A stretch of 64,000 bases of DNA from Pseudomonas alliivorans (GCF_017826695.1 NZ_JAFFZW010000007.1:124001-188000); one strand, 5' to 3'. Positions 54,139-63,107 are shown, numbered from the stretch's first letter. The notes: generated by a model not told the origin, from the sequence alone. Numbers and translations are program-made.

Positions 54139-54600
54139 CTAACGCAGCTTCTTGATGCGTTCACTCGGGCTGATCACGTCAGTCAGGCGTATGCCGAACT
54201 TTTCGTTGACCACCACCACTTCCCCGTGGGCAATCAGCGTACCGTTGACCAGCACGTCCAGCGGTTCGCCTGCCAGACGGTCCAGTTCGATGACTGATCC
54301 CTGGTTGAGCTGCAGCAGGTTGCGAATGTTGATGTCGGTGCTGCCCACTTCCATGGAAATCGACACCGGAATATCCAGAATCACATCCAGGTTCGGACCG
54401 TCCAGAGAAACCGGTCCGGTGCTTTTCGGCACGCTGCCGAACTCTTCCATGGTCATGCGATTGGTCGCATTGCCCGCATCCGCAGCCAGCAGCGCGTCGA
54501 TATCGTCCTGACCACCTTCGCCCGCCTCGCCCAGTGCAGCAGCCCATTCATCGGCCAGCGCCTGATCTTCAGCAGACGTCATATCGTTTTCATCAGCCAT
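54139..54600 (-). CDS. fliN: Flagellar switch protein FliN, 153 aa
   Basis: A C-ring component. An acidic N-terminal half (to about residue 65) precedes the SpoA domain, with DIPVSISMEVGSTDINIRNL and GSVIELDRLAGEPLDVLVNG, which forms the base of the C ring and binds CheY-P and export complexes. Length and domain placement are typical for pseudomonads. Confidence 0.96.
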   Translation of the reverse strand: MADENDMTSAEDQALADEWAAALGEAGEGGQDDIDALLAADAGNATNRMTMEEFGSVPKSTGPVSLDGPNLDVILDIPVSISMEVGSTDINIRNLLQLNQGSVIELDRLAGEPLDVLVNGTLIAHGEVVVVNEKFGIRLTDVISPSERIKKLR

Positions 54601-54644
54601 CGGTAGTCCTCTGCAAGCAGTGATTCAATTACGCAACAATGTTC

Positions 54645-54671
54645 CGACGTCGACCTGACAGGTCAACGTCG
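54645..54671 (-). repeat. Inverted repeat over the fliM stop codon
   Basis: CGACGTCGACCTG and CAGGTCAACGTCG pair over 13 bp with one mismatch and a 1-base centre (a cruciform or operator-like palindrome rather than an ideal RNA loop). The fliM TGA is inside it; fliN starts 45 bases on. Confidence 0.45.
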
Positions 54672-55631
54672 CGCTATGGGTTCAATTACCTGCAGGGCCA
54701 TCTTGCCCTTGTGCGAGCCGAGCTTGACCTTGAACGAAGGCACACCGTTGGCCCGCAGGACCATCGACTCGGCCAGTTCGATCGGGATCACGTCACCGGG
54801 GCGCATGTGCAGGATGTCGCGCAGCGGCAATTGACGCTGCGCAATGGTGGTACTGAGCGGCACATTGACGTCCAGCACGTCTTCCTTGAGCGCGTTGACC
54901 CAGCGCTCGTCCTGATCGTCCAGGTCCGACTGGAAACCGGCGTCGAGCATTTCCCGGATCGGCTCGATCATGGAGTACGGCATGGTTACGTGCAGATCGC
55001 CGCCACCGCCATCGAGTTCGATGTGGAAGGTGGAAATGACCACCGCCTCGCTCGGCCCGACGATGTTGGCCATGGCCGGGTTCACTTCCGAGTTGATGTA
55101 CTCGAAGTTCACTTCCATGATCGCCTGCCAGGCTTCTTTCAGGTCGATGAACGCCTGATCCAGCACCATCCGCACCACACGCAGCTCGGTCGGCGTGAAC
55201 TCACGCCCTTCGATCTTGGCGTGACGGCCGTCGCCACCGAAAAAGTTGTCCACCAGCTTGAAGACCAGCTTGGCATCGAGAATGAACAGTGCCGTGCCGC
55301 GCAGCGGCTTGATCTTGGCCAGGTTCAGACTGGTCGGCACGTACAACGAATGCACGTACTCGCCGAACTTCATCACCTGGACACCGCCCACCGCCACGTC
55401 CGCCGAGCGGCGCAACAGGTTGAACATGCTGATGCGGGTGTAACGGGCAAATCGCTCGTTGATCATTTCCAGGGTCGGCATACGACCCCGGACGATCCGG
55501 TCCTGACTGGTCAGGTCATAACTTTTGACGCTTCCGGGCTCGCCGGGGCTTTCGGTCTGGACCATACCATCGTCAACGCCATGCAGCAGCGCGTCGATTT
55601 CATCTTGGGACAGCAGGTCTTGCACAGCCAT
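54663..55631 (-). CDS. fliM: Flagellar switch protein FliM, 322 aa
   Basis: The CheY-binding part of the motor switch. The N-terminal LLSQDEIDALLHG (residues 5-17) is the CheY-P docking motif. The middle domain (about 45-230) contacts FliG through a GGXG-type loop (VFKLVDNFFGGDGRH), and a C-terminal SpoA domain pairs with FliN. Length is normal. It begins 9 bases after fliL. Confidence 0.96.
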   Translation of the reverse strand: MAVQDLLSQDEIDALLHGVDDGMVQTESPGEPGSVKSYDLTSQDRIVRGRMPTLEMINERFARYTRISMFNLLRRSADVAVGGVQVMKFGEYVHSLYVPTSLNLAKIKPLRGTALFILDAKLVFKLVDNFFGGDGRHAKIEGREFTPTELRVVRMVLDQAFIDLKEAWQAIMEVNFEYINSEVNPAMANIVGPSEAVVISTFHIELDGGGGDLHVTMPYSMIEPIREMLDAGFQSDLDDQDERWVNALKEDVLDVNVPLSTTIAQRQLPLRDILHMRPGDVIPIELAESMVLRANGVPSFKVKLGSHKGKMALQVIEPIARR

Positions 55632-55640
55632 GTCGAGGTC

Positions 55641-56141
55641 CTACTGCAATACGAAATTAGTGAACAGCAGCTGTTCGATCACAGTCTTGCCAAGTTCTTT
55701 CTGCGCCACTTCCTGAATGCTGGCGGTTGCCTTCTGACGCAGCATTTCCTGGCCGATCGGCGAGGCCAGCGACTCGAAAGGGATGGCCGCGAACAGCATG
55801 ACCAGGTTGTTGCGAATCACCGGCATGTGCACTTTCAAGGCCTCCATGTCCGCAGCATTGCGGCCCAGCATGGTGATGCTGACCTGCATGTAGCGCTGAC
55901 GGCCATTGGCGTTGAAGTTAACGACGAAAGCGGGTGTCAGCGGTTCGAAAACCGCCACTGGCTTGGCGTTGGCCGCGGCCGCAGCAACTGCCGGATCAGG
56001 CGCGCTTTCGCTCTTGTGCATGATGAACCAGGTCGCACCCGCTGACAGACCGACAGCGAGCAGCAAGGCCACAACCGCTACGATGATGAGCTTGAGTTTG
56101 TCTTTGGAAGCGGGGTCTTTAACTTCTTCGCTCTTCGCCAT
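55641..56141 (-). CDS. fliL: Flagellar basal-body-associated protein FliL, 166 aa
   Basis: A single-pass membrane protein near the stators. A short cytoplasmic N-terminus (MAKSEEVKDPASKDK) precedes a membrane helix (about 17-38) and a periplasmic stomatin-like domain (RQRYMQVSITMLGRN and QKELGKTVIEQLLFTNFVLQ). It is the first gene of fliLMNOPQR-flhB and has its own sigma-54 promoter. Confidence 0.94.
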   Translation of the reverse strand: MAKSEEVKDPASKDKLKLIIVAVVALLLAVGLSAGATWFIMHKSESAPDPAVAAAAANAKPVAVFEPLTPAFVVNFNANGRQRYMQVSITMLGRNAADMEALKVHMPVIRNNLVMLFAAIPFESLASPIGQEMLRQKATASIQEVAQKELGKTVIEQLLFTNFVLQ

Positions 56142-56472
56142 GCCAATAATCCGTCACTATTCAAGGGGTCTTCAATACGTGACAGGGGCAGAGCAAGTGT
56201 TATGCCAGAGTTGCCGGAAGGGAGGTGGATCGGACTCAAACGGGGCTCAGCCATGACAGAACGCGCGCTCAAGAGCGCCCGAACGGCTGAAGACATCCCG
56301 TTTTGCGAAAGGCCGACTGCGCCCTCAACACGGCGGTGTGAACACCGCACTGTGAGAGTGGTTTGTCGGCGATCTGCCGTCATGAACTGCGAAAGCTCCC
56401 ACGCCCTCCGGGCAGAAGCAGACTTCAGCGCACCTTCAGAAGCTGAGGGGTCAAGCCGCAGCTCCCACCGAA
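56142..56472. other. fliK-fliL intergenic region, 331 bp
   Basis: The largest gap in the flagellar block. It holds the fliL sigma-54 promoter at 56192-56207 and, on the fliK side, palindromes GCGCTC-AA-GAGCGC (56265-56278) and GCGGTGT-GA-ACACCGC (56333-56348). No open frame with a ribosome site and plausible protein was found. The part before the promoter is where FleQ enhancer sites would be expected. Confidence 0.6.
56192..56207 (-). promoter_or_regulatory. Sigma-54 promoter of fliLMNOPQR-flhB
   Basis: Minus strand TGGCATAACACTTGCT, GG and GC exactly 10 bases apart, close to the TGGCAC-N5-TTGCW consensus. The predicted start is near 56181, with a 40-base leader to the fliL ATG. Confidence 0.87.
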
Positions 56473-57897
56473 TCAAGCGTAGTAATCGATCTCGCTGGTA
56501 CCGATCACTCGCGCCGCCGGCTGGCTTACAGGAACGGCGGCGTCTGCAATGGAAACGTCGTCAGCACTGTCACCCAGGCCCGTTCCACCACTACGTCCGC
56601 CACGCTGGGCCCGGCTGGCCTGCTCCTGAGCCTGTTGCTGGGCCTGCTGTTGCGACTGGTCCGAAACATTCACGTCTACCTGACCCAGCCCTTGCTGGCT
56701 GAACGAGTCGCGCAGGCGGGACATCTGACTTTCGAGCGCTTCACGCACGCCGAGGTGGGCACTCATGAACGTCACCTGAGTCTGTTGATCCGGCGCCATA
56801 TTGACGCGAATATCGAGGCGCCCGAGTTCCGCCGGTTCCAGCTTGATTTCGGCCGACTTCAGGTTCTGGCTCGACAGGTACATGACCCGGTCCACCACAC
56901 CTTCGGTCCAGCCACTCTGGTGCATGGCCAGCGGCTGATTCATCAACGGCGTTGCCGTCGGCGTCGCTGCAGCCCTGGCAGGCTGTGCAGCCTGACTCAG
57001 CGCCGCCAGACGATCGGCAAAGTTATCAACCCGCGTGTCACCTGCGGCGCTTTTCACATCCTTCAGGCCTTCACCGATCAATCCGCTGAACGACTTGTCA
57101 CTGCTTTCGGTACTGCTGTCATCGGAGGGCAACTGCTCGCTGACCAGCGACAGGTTATTGGCGATATTCTGTGAAGGGTCCGCTTCGGCGTTGGATGGCG
57201 TCGCCTTGCTGGCGGCGTGAGCATTCTGAGCCGCCATTTGCGTTCTGGCGCTGGCGTTTTCCAACGCGAGCTGTACCGCCTCAAGACCATCGAGCGGATC
57301 TGCCTCAGGATCGAAGGCAGCGTCAACCACCGCTGGCGGCGCCGTTTTCGCTCCAGCAGCCAGCTCAACCACAGGCGAAGCCTTGGGATCGGCAACTGCA
57401 GGCTTGGCAATTGCGGGTGCAACAGGTGCCTGCGCGGTCATGGCCTGCAATGCGGGATTCAGCGCAGGGTCCAGCGCCGGATCAGCAACCGGCAACGTCT
57501 CGCCTTCGGCCAACGTATCGGTCAGTACCTGATCTTCTGCGGCCTGGTCGGCTGCAGTCTGGTCTTCATCGGCGGTAGCGGTGGTTGCGCTGGCAGGCAA
57601 ACCGTTGCCGCTATCGGCAACGGATGAGGTATTTGTGGCAACGCCTTGATCGGCGGAGGGCTTGTCCTTGCCGCCAGCGACCTTGTCCGAGCCGGAAGCA
57701 GTCTTGTCCCTGGCCGATTTAACAGGCACATCATCGCGCGCAGAAGCCGCATCCTTTGCCTGTTTGGCATAGACATTGGAGAAGCTGGAGGCCTCATCCT
57801 TGCTGGCGTCGGCAGGCTTGACCGCATTGTTGGCCGCGCCGGACCGGGAGGTCACAGCGGCATTGGCCTGAAGAAGCGCATTGGTGGCGAGGGGCAT
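56473..57897 (-). CDS. fliK: Flagellar hook-length control protein FliK, 474 aa
   Basis: A secreted ruler that sets hook length and triggers the FlhB switch. The first 330 residues are low complexity, rich in Ala, Asp, Ser and Thr, as expected of the ruler part. The C-terminal domain (about 335-440) has ASSQNLKSAEIKLEPAELG-type sequence with LGRLDIRVNM. A Gln-rich run (SQQQAQQQAQEQAS) follows. Length is within the family range. It has its own sigma-54 promoter. Confidence 0.92.
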   Translation of the reverse strand: MPLATNALLQANAAVTSRSGAANNAVKPADASKDEASSFSNVYAKQAKDAASARDDVPVKSARDKTASGSDKVAGGKDKPSADQGVATNTSSVADSGNGLPASATTATADEDQTAADQAAEDQVLTDTLAEGETLPVADPALDPALNPALQAMTAQAPVAPAIAKPAVADPKASPVVELAAGAKTAPPAVVDAAFDPEADPLDGLEAVQLALENASARTQMAAQNAHAASKATPSNAEADPSQNIANNLSLVSEQLPSDDSSTESSDKSFSGLIGEGLKDVKSAAGDTRVDNFADRLAALSQAAQPARAAATPTATPLMNQPLAMHQSGWTEGVVDRVMYLSSQNLKSAEIKLEPAELGRLDIRVNMAPDQQTQVTFMSAHLGVREALESQMSRLRDSFSQQGLGQVDVNVSDQSQQQAQQQAQEQASRAQRGGRSGGTGLGDSADDVSIADAAVPVSQPAARVIGTSEIDYYA

Positions 57898-57934
57898 TTC
57901 GGTCTCCGCATAAACAGCTGGTTACCGAATGATT

Positions 57935-57950
57935 AGCAAGATGCAGGCCA
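57935..57950 (-). promoter_or_regulatory. Sigma-54 promoter of fliK
   Basis: Minus strand TGGCCTGCATCTTGCT with GG and GC 10 bases apart; the -12 element TTGCT is perfect. The expected start is near 57924, about 26 bases before the fliK ATG. Confidence 0.83.
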
Positions 57951-57999
57951 ACCCAGAAAGAGCAGTCCGGATGTGATCCGCCGGACAGGGTCCAGAAGC

Positions 58000-58356
58000 T
58001 TAACTGACGAAGAACTGGCGCTCTGCGTCGAACAGCCGGCGAATGGTCGCGTACTCGCTGTCGATACTGCCGATCAGCTCTTCCAGACCCTCACGGCGTT
58101 GTTGACGGGCGCGCTCTTCAAGCTCGCGACACAGCTCGGAGAGCCGTAGCGCTCCCATGTTACTGCTGCTGCCTTTGAAACTGTGGGCGTTCAGGCTCAG
58201 CGTTTCCAGGTCAGGTCCATGGAGCTCAAGCGCCAGACGCATCTGGGAAAGGCGCTGCTCAGAGTCCTTGAAGAAAACATCCAGCAACGTGGGATACTCA
58301 TCTTCCATGACTTCCTGCAGGGTACTCAAAACGTTGTAATCCAGATGAACAGACAC
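58000..58356 (-). CDS. hptB: Histidine phosphotransfer protein HptB, 118 aa
   Basis: A single Hpt domain with phospho-acceptor His58 in LNAHSFKGSSSNMGALRL. In pseudomonads HptB receives phosphate from several hybrid kinases and passes it to the receiver of HsbR, the next gene upstream in the row. Length and position identify it. GTCCGG/CCGGAC arms (about 57974-57995) after the stop could be a weak terminator before the fliK promoter. Confidence 0.87.
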   Translation of the reverse strand: MSVHLDYNVLSTLQEVMEDEYPTLLDVFFKDSEQRLSQMRLALELHGPDLETLSLNAHSFKGSSSNMGALRLSELCRELEERARQQRREGLEELIGSIDSEYATIRRLFDAERQFFVS

Positions 58357-58399
58357 TTGCTCACTCCTTGATCAAGACTCCAGGGCGCGATTATGCCAC

Positions 58400-60097
58400 T
58401 CACGTCCAGGAAAATTCCACGCAGGCGATCCTGCCATCCGTGGACCATCGGGCCTGCCGACTCAGTTCACACACCAACCTGATGCCGCGCCCATACAAAC
58501 CGTCAATGGCAGGCGTATGGTCGATCACCTGCTGCGCATCGAAACCGTTGCCGCTGTCTTCGACACTCAAGGTCAGACGGCCACCCTGCCCCACAGGTTC
58601 AATTCTCAGGGTCATGCGGATAAATCCGTCACGAAGATTCTCGAGACGCTCGGCACGCAGCTCATAGTAGCGGGCAAAACCGGCGGCATCATGCTTGAGC
58701 GCCGAATCGAGCCCCAGTACACCGTGCTCAAGGGCGTTGCTGTACAACTCACCCATCACCGCATGCAACGCACCGCCCTGGCTGCGCAGGCCGTGAACCT
58801 CCAGAAGCAGTTGCAGAACGTACGGCACGGGATTGAACCGCTTGAGAGTGGAACCGCGAAACTCGAAACTGGCCGACCAGTCGAGAGGGCTTGAGGCGCC
58901 GCTGTCGGAGTACGTGGGCAACGGCAAGGGATCCAGCGGCTCGTCGATCACTGTGATTTCCAGCAGGCTGACGTCATCACGTGCCTTGCCGCCGAAGTCG
59001 TTCAGTGCCTGAAGGATTTCCTGGATCAGAAACGCGGGCTGCTCGTTGGCGGCCAATACGTCTCGCAATCGCTGCACGCCGAAAAGCTGATCATGGCTGT
59101 CGCTGGTATCGAGCACCCCGTCAGACAGCAGGAAGATCCGGTCACCCAGCGCCAGCGGATAGACATCGGTCCTGACCTCAAACGCATCCACGCTCAGTAC
59201 ACCCAGCGGCAGATGCCGGGAAACCAGTATGACCGGTTCAGCCCCGTCGGCGCGCAACAGATAGCCGTCCGGCAGTCCGCCGTTCCAGACCTCGACCTGC
59301 CGTTGCGAGAGATTGACGCACAGCAGCGTGGCACAGCAAAACATGTCCACCGGCAGGATGCGCTTCAGCTTGGCGTTCATTTCGCGCAGGATCTCGACCA
59401 GTCCAAAGCCTTTCGCTGTCATACCGTAAAACACGTCAGCCAGCGGCATTGCTCCTACGGCAGCCGGCAAACCGTGCCCGGTAAAATCCCCCAGCAGTAC
59501 GTGCATATGCCCGGCCGGGGTGTAGGCCGCCAGCATCAGGTCTCCGTTGAACAGCGCATAAGGCGATTGCAGGTAACGAATATTCGCCGCGCCCAGACAG
59601 CCGGAATGCGCGACCTGATCGAAAACGGCCTTGGCGACGCGCTGCTCGTTGAGCAGGTATTCATGGTGAGTGCTGATCAAGTCCCGCTGCTGCAGAACGG
59701 TCTCCTGCAAAAGCCGCAGGCGATTCATGGCATTGATCTTGGCCGCCAGCACCTGAGTGTTGTAGGGCTTGGAGACGAAGTCGTCACCGCCCGCATCCAG
59801 ACACCGTGCCAGCGCCTCGCCTTCGGTGAGTGACGTCAGAAAGATGATCGGCACCAACGATTCGCCAGCCATGAGCTTGATCCGCCGCGCCGCTTCGAAG
59901 CCGTCCATCAGCGGCATCATTGCGTCCATCAACACCAGATGCGGACGCTCGGTACTGAAGATCGCCACAGCCTCAAGGCCGTTGGCCGCGCTCACTACCC
60001 GATGCCCGAGGCGAGCGATGATAGTTGCGAGCAACAGCCGGTCACTGGCGCTGTCGTCGGCGATCAGAATGCACAGGCCTTTCGAGAGCGCCTGCAC
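58400..60097 (-). CDS. hsbR: HsbR: receiver, PP2C phosphatase and anti-sigma kinase protein, 565 aa
   Basis: Three modules in order: an N-terminal receiver (phospho-site Asp in HLVLMDAMMPLMDGF near residue 58), a PP2C/SpoIIE phosphatase (GDFTGHGLPAAVGAMPLADV near 207; LLSDGVLDT near 327) and a C-terminal HATPase_c kinase (MGELYSNALEHGV near 452; LSVEDSGNGFD near 515). Such proteins dephosphorylate or phosphorylate the anti-anti-sigma partner HsbA depending on the HptB signal. It lies 3 bases after hsbA, so the two are coupled. Confidence 0.9.
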   Translation of the reverse strand: MQALSKGLCILIADDSASDRLLLATIIARLGHRVVSAANGLEAVAIFSTERPHLVLMDAMMPLMDGFEAARRIKLMAGESLVPIIFLTSLTEGEALARCLDAGGDDFVSKPYNTQVLAAKINAMNRLRLLQETVLQQRDLISTHHEYLLNEQRVAKAVFDQVAHSGCLGAANIRYLQSPYALFNGDLMLAAYTPAGHMHVLLGDFTGHGLPAAVGAMPLADVFYGMTAKGFGLVEILREMNAKLKRILPVDMFCCATLLCVNLSQRQVEVWNGGLPDGYLLRADGAEPVILVSRHLPLGVLSVDAFEVRTDVYPLALGDRIFLLSDGVLDTSDSHDQLFGVQRLRDVLAANEQPAFLIQEILQALNDFGGKARDDVSLLEITVIDEPLDPLPLPTYSDSGASSPLDWSASFEFRGSTLKRFNPVPYVLQLLLEVHGLRSQGGALHAVMGELYSNALEHGVLGLDSALKHDAAGFARYYELRAERLENLRDGFIRMTLRIEPVGQGGRLTLSVEDSGNGFDAQQVIDHTPAIDGLYGRGIRLVCELSRQARWSTDGRIACVEFSWT

Positions 60098-60100
60098 CGA

Positions 60101-60403
60101 TCAGCTCAACTGGAACAGCTTCGAGAAATTGGAGATCGCGAGGATCTTGGACACATCGGCCGAGCAGTTGATCAGTCGCACCTGCGCCCTGTCACCACCG
60201 GCGTGGTCGCGCAGCAGCAACAGCATGCCCAGCGCGGAGCTGTCCAGATAATGGGTGTCGCGCAGGTCCACGACATAACTCAAATCCCCCGACTGCCCTT
60301 CGTAGGCACCCCGAAAGGCCTGATGCGTGGCGAAGTCGAAACGCCCCGCGATATAAAGCGTCAACTGGCGCCGGTCCGGGGAAAGCTCGGAAGTGACTGT
60401 CAT
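60101..60403 (-). CDS. hsbA: Anti-sigma factor antagonist HsbA (STAS domain), 100 aa
   Basis: A STAS domain with the phospho-acceptor Ser56 in YLDSSALGMLLLL. In P. aeruginosa the unphosphorylated form binds the anti-sigma factor FlgM and frees FliA, while the phosphorylated form favours c-di-GMP-linked biofilm behaviour. The ribosome site AGGA is part of the palindrome AGGAATTCCT directly before the ATG. It follows fliJ by 81 bases. Confidence 0.88.
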   Translation of the reverse strand: MTVTSELSPDRRQLTLYIAGRFDFATHQAFRGAYEGQSGDLSYVVDLRDTHYLDSSALGMLLLLRDHAGGDRAQVRLINCSADVSKILAISNFSKLFQLS

Positions 60404-60484
60404 AGGAATTCCTGAAATGTTTCAACACCTGGACACTGTGAGCGTAGACCAGACTTTGTGATCGCCTCGTCAAAAAATCAGGTA

Positions 60485-60934
60485 TCAGTACTGTTCGTGA
60501 CGGGGCAGACGCTGGGACAGCTCGTCCAGCAGCTTCTGTTCACGCTTGTCTTCAAGCTTGCGGGCCTCGTCCATGTAGCGCTGGACCAGTTTGCGCAACC
60601 CCTCGACACGCGCATAAGCTTCCTGCCAGGAACCGCGCGCCTTATCGAGATTGACCTTGTGCCACTCAAGGCTTTTGTACTGCTGTGCCACGGCGACATC
60701 AAGCTGACTCAGAAAGCGCTGATAACCCAGCAACCATTGGCCGGACACACCGGAGCTACCGCGCTGCAGCCACTGCTGCTGATAGTCATGGCGAAACTGG
60801 TCCAGTTCCTGAAGCTTGCTGTTGGCCAGATTGACCTGCCCCTGGAAGTGCCCGAGACGCTGCGCCGCCGAACGCTCGGCCGCCTCCGCCATCTCGACCA
60901 CAGGCGCCAGACGCGCCGCTCGACTCTGGGCCAT
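60485..60934 (-). CDS. fliJ: Flagellar export chaperone/stalk protein FliJ, 149 aa
   Basis: An almost wholly helical, Gln/Arg/Leu-rich protein forming an antiparallel coiled coil (AAQRLGHFQGQVNLANSKLQ and KVNLDKARGSWQEAYARVEG), the gamma-like stalk of the FliI ATPase. It starts 6 bases after the fliI stop. Length is typical. Confidence 0.93.
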   Translation of the reverse strand: MAQSRAARLAPVVEMAEAAERSAAQRLGHFQGQVNLANSKLQELDQFRHDYQQQWLQRGSSGVSGQWLLGYQRFLSQLDVAVAQQYKSLEWHKVNLDKARGSWQEAYARVEGLRKLVQRYMDEARKLEDKREQKLLDELSQRLPRHEQY

Positions 60935-60940
60935 GGCTTA

Positions 60941-62299
60941 TCAGCCGCCCGGTGCCGGACCGAACACCGAAGCCAACGCTTCGCCACTGGCCTGCATGCT
61001 TTCATTGTCGCGCAACCCCTGACGCTGATAGCGCACCAGCACCGGATGCAGCGCGATGGCCATGTCGGTTTCCCGGTCACCACCGGCGACATAAGCACCC
61101 ACACTGATCAGGTCGCGGGTCTGCTGATAGCGTGACCACAGCTGCTTGAAATGCTGGGCCCGGGCCATGTGCTCAGGCGTCACCACCGAGGGCATGACCC
61201 GACTGATCGAGGCTTCGATGTCGATGGCCGGGTAATGCCCTTCTTCGGCCAGTCGGCGCGAGAGCACGATGTGTCCGTCGAGAACACCTCGCGCAGAGTC
61301 GGCAATCGGATCCTGCTGGTCATCGCCTTCGGACAGCACTGTGTAGAACGCAGTGATCGAACCACCCCCGGCTTCGGCGTTACCGGCACGCTCGACCAGC
61401 TTGGGCAAACGGGCAAACACCGACGGCGGATAACCCTTGGTCGCAGGCGGTTCACCAATGGCCAGAGCGATTTCCCGCTGAGCCTGAGCGAAACGGGTCA
61501 GGGAATCCATCAGCAACAGGACATTCTTGCCCTGGTCACGAAAGTACTCGGCGATACGCGTGCAATACATGGCAGCGCGCAGACGCATCAAAGGTGCATC
61601 ATCGGCAGGCGAAGCTACCACCACCGAGCGTTTCAGGCCTTCTTCGCCAAGAATATGCTCGATGAACTCCTTCACCTCACGGCCCCGCTCACCGATCAGC
61701 CCTACGACGATGATGTCGGCTTCGGTGAAGCGCGTCATCATGCCGAGCAGCACACTCTTGCCCACGCCTGTACCGGCAAACAGCCCGAGACGCTGGCCGC
61801 GCCCGACCGTCAACAAACCGTTGATGCAGCGGATGCCAACATCCAGCGGCTGGCTGATGGGGTCACGCTTGAGCGGGTTGATGGCCGGGCCGTCCATTGG
61901 CACCCAGTCTTCGGCCTTGATCGGCGGACGTCCGTCCAATGGCCGGCCTGCACCATCCAGCACTCGACCCAGCATGGTCATGCCCATCGGCAGGCGACCG
62001 GCATCGGCCAACGGCACCACGCGGGCACCGGGCGCAATACCCGCGACGCTGCCGACCGGCATCAGAAACACCTTGCCACCGGAAAACCCCATCACCTCAG
62101 CCTCGACCTCGACCGGGTGATGACTGTCGTCGTTGATCACCACGCAGCGACTGCCCATGGCCGCACGCAAACCTTCGGCTTCCAGCGTCAGCCCGACCAT
62201 GCGCAGCAGACGGCCTTCAACCACCGGCTGCGCAGGCAGGCTGATGGCGCCTGCATAGGCTCCCAGGCGTTTGCCAAAGCTGGTGCGATCAAGGCGCAT
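60941..62299 (-). CDS. fliI: Flagellum-specific ATPase FliI, 452 aa
   Basis: The hexameric ATPase of flagellar export. P-loop GLFAGTGVGKSVLLGMM near residue 175, Walker B VLLLMDSLTRFAQAQREIA near 260 and the conserved GEPPATKGYPPSVFARLP that follows are present. Starting at MRLDRTSFGKRLGAYAG gives family length and a start overlapping fliH by 11 bases; a longer frame upstream is a shadow of fliH. Confidence 0.97.
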   Translation of the reverse strand: MRLDRTSFGKRLGAYAGAISLPAQPVVEGRLLRMVGLTLEAEGLRAAMGSRCVVINDDSHHPVEVEAEVMGFSGGKVFLMPVGSVAGIAPGARVVPLADAGRLPMGMTMLGRVLDGAGRPLDGRPPIKAEDWVPMDGPAINPLKRDPISQPLDVGIRCINGLLTVGRGQRLGLFAGTGVGKSVLLGMMTRFTEADIIVVGLIGERGREVKEFIEHILGEEGLKRSVVVASPADDAPLMRLRAAMYCTRIAEYFRDQGKNVLLLMDSLTRFAQAQREIALAIGEPPATKGYPPSVFARLPKLVERAGNAEAGGGSITAFYTVLSEGDDQQDPIADSARGVLDGHIVLSRRLAEEGHYPAIDIEASISRVMPSVVTPEHMARAQHFKQLWSRYQQTRDLISVGAYVAGGDRETDMAIALHPVLVRYQRQGLRDNESMQASGEALASVFGPAPGG

Positions 62300-63107
62300 C
62301 GAGCGTATCCATGTCTGGCGCGACGGTTTTCGATGGCTGCACGGACGCCGCGTCCAGCTCGACGCTGACGTCGGCCGGCGCAGGGTGCGTGACTTGTTCG
62401 TGCAATTGATCATGCATTTTCGAGATGGCCAGAGCGATCCGCGTTTCGATGCTGGCATCGATGCGGCTGTGCTCGGTTTCAATCCGGCAACCGCCCGGCA
62501 GCAACGTGTCGTCTTCGAGAATTTTCCACGCCTCCTCATGACGCTCACGCATGGCCTTGACCAGTGCGAAGTCCTGAGGATTGATGAAGATACGCAGATT
62601 ATTGGCACCCATCGGCAACAGCTTCAACGCATCACGCAGCACGCTGGCGATCTGCGCGGAATCGGTTGCCAGCTCACGCTGAATCACCTGCCGGGCAATG
62701 TGCTCGACCAGATGAATGACGGCTTTTTCGATCTGCGTATCCTGCTCGGCAATCGGATTGAGCAGACTGGCCATCAGCGTTTCAAGGCTGGCGATCTTGC
62801 CAGCCAGCGCCACTTCCGCTTCCTGCCGAACCTTGAGCTGAGTGCTGTGAAAGCCCTCTTTTTCGCCGGTGGCGAAACCCTCGTTCCAGGCTTCCTGGCG
62901 AATGCTTTCCAGCTCTTCCAGGGTCAGCGGCTGGACTTCTTCCAGCGGCACTTCTTCCATCTCGGCCGGTTCATCGAGCACTTCAGGCTCGGGTTCCGGC
63001 TCGGGTTCTACATGCGGGTCGAAACTGGGCAATGCCCAGAGATCGAGACCGCTGACGTCCTTGGCACGAATGAGGTCGCTGGCCGATTCTTTATTGGAAC
63101 TGGACAT
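62289..63107 (-). CDS. fliH: Flagellar assembly protein FliH, 272 aa
   Basis: The regulatory partner of FliI that links it to the C ring. After an N-terminal segment with two Trp-containing motifs it has an acidic Pro-Glu run (EPEPEPEVLDEPAEMEEVP, about residues 35-55), a long helix with the FliH glycine-type repeat region (NEGFATGEKEGFHS), and a C-terminal globular domain. It starts 15 bases after the fliG stop. Confidence 0.92.
   Translation of the reverse strand: MSSSNKESASDLIRAKDVSGLDLWALPSFDPHVEPEPEPEPEVLDEPAEMEEVPLEEVQPLTLEELESIRQEAWNEGFATGEKEGFHSTQLKVRQEAEVALAGKIASLETLMASLLNPIAEQDTQIEKAVIHLVEHIARQVIQRELATDSAQIASVLRDALKLLPMGANNLRIFINPQDFALVKAMRERHEEAWKILEDDTLLPGGCRIETEHSRIDASIETRIALAISKMHDQLHEQVTHPAPADVSVELDAASVQPSKTVAPDMDTLDAP

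Noticed and set aside
56078..56702. Open frames on both strands across the fliK-fliL gap
   Set aside because: Arg/Ser-rich translations overlapping fliL or fliK, without ribosome sites; the sigma-54 promoter lies within them.
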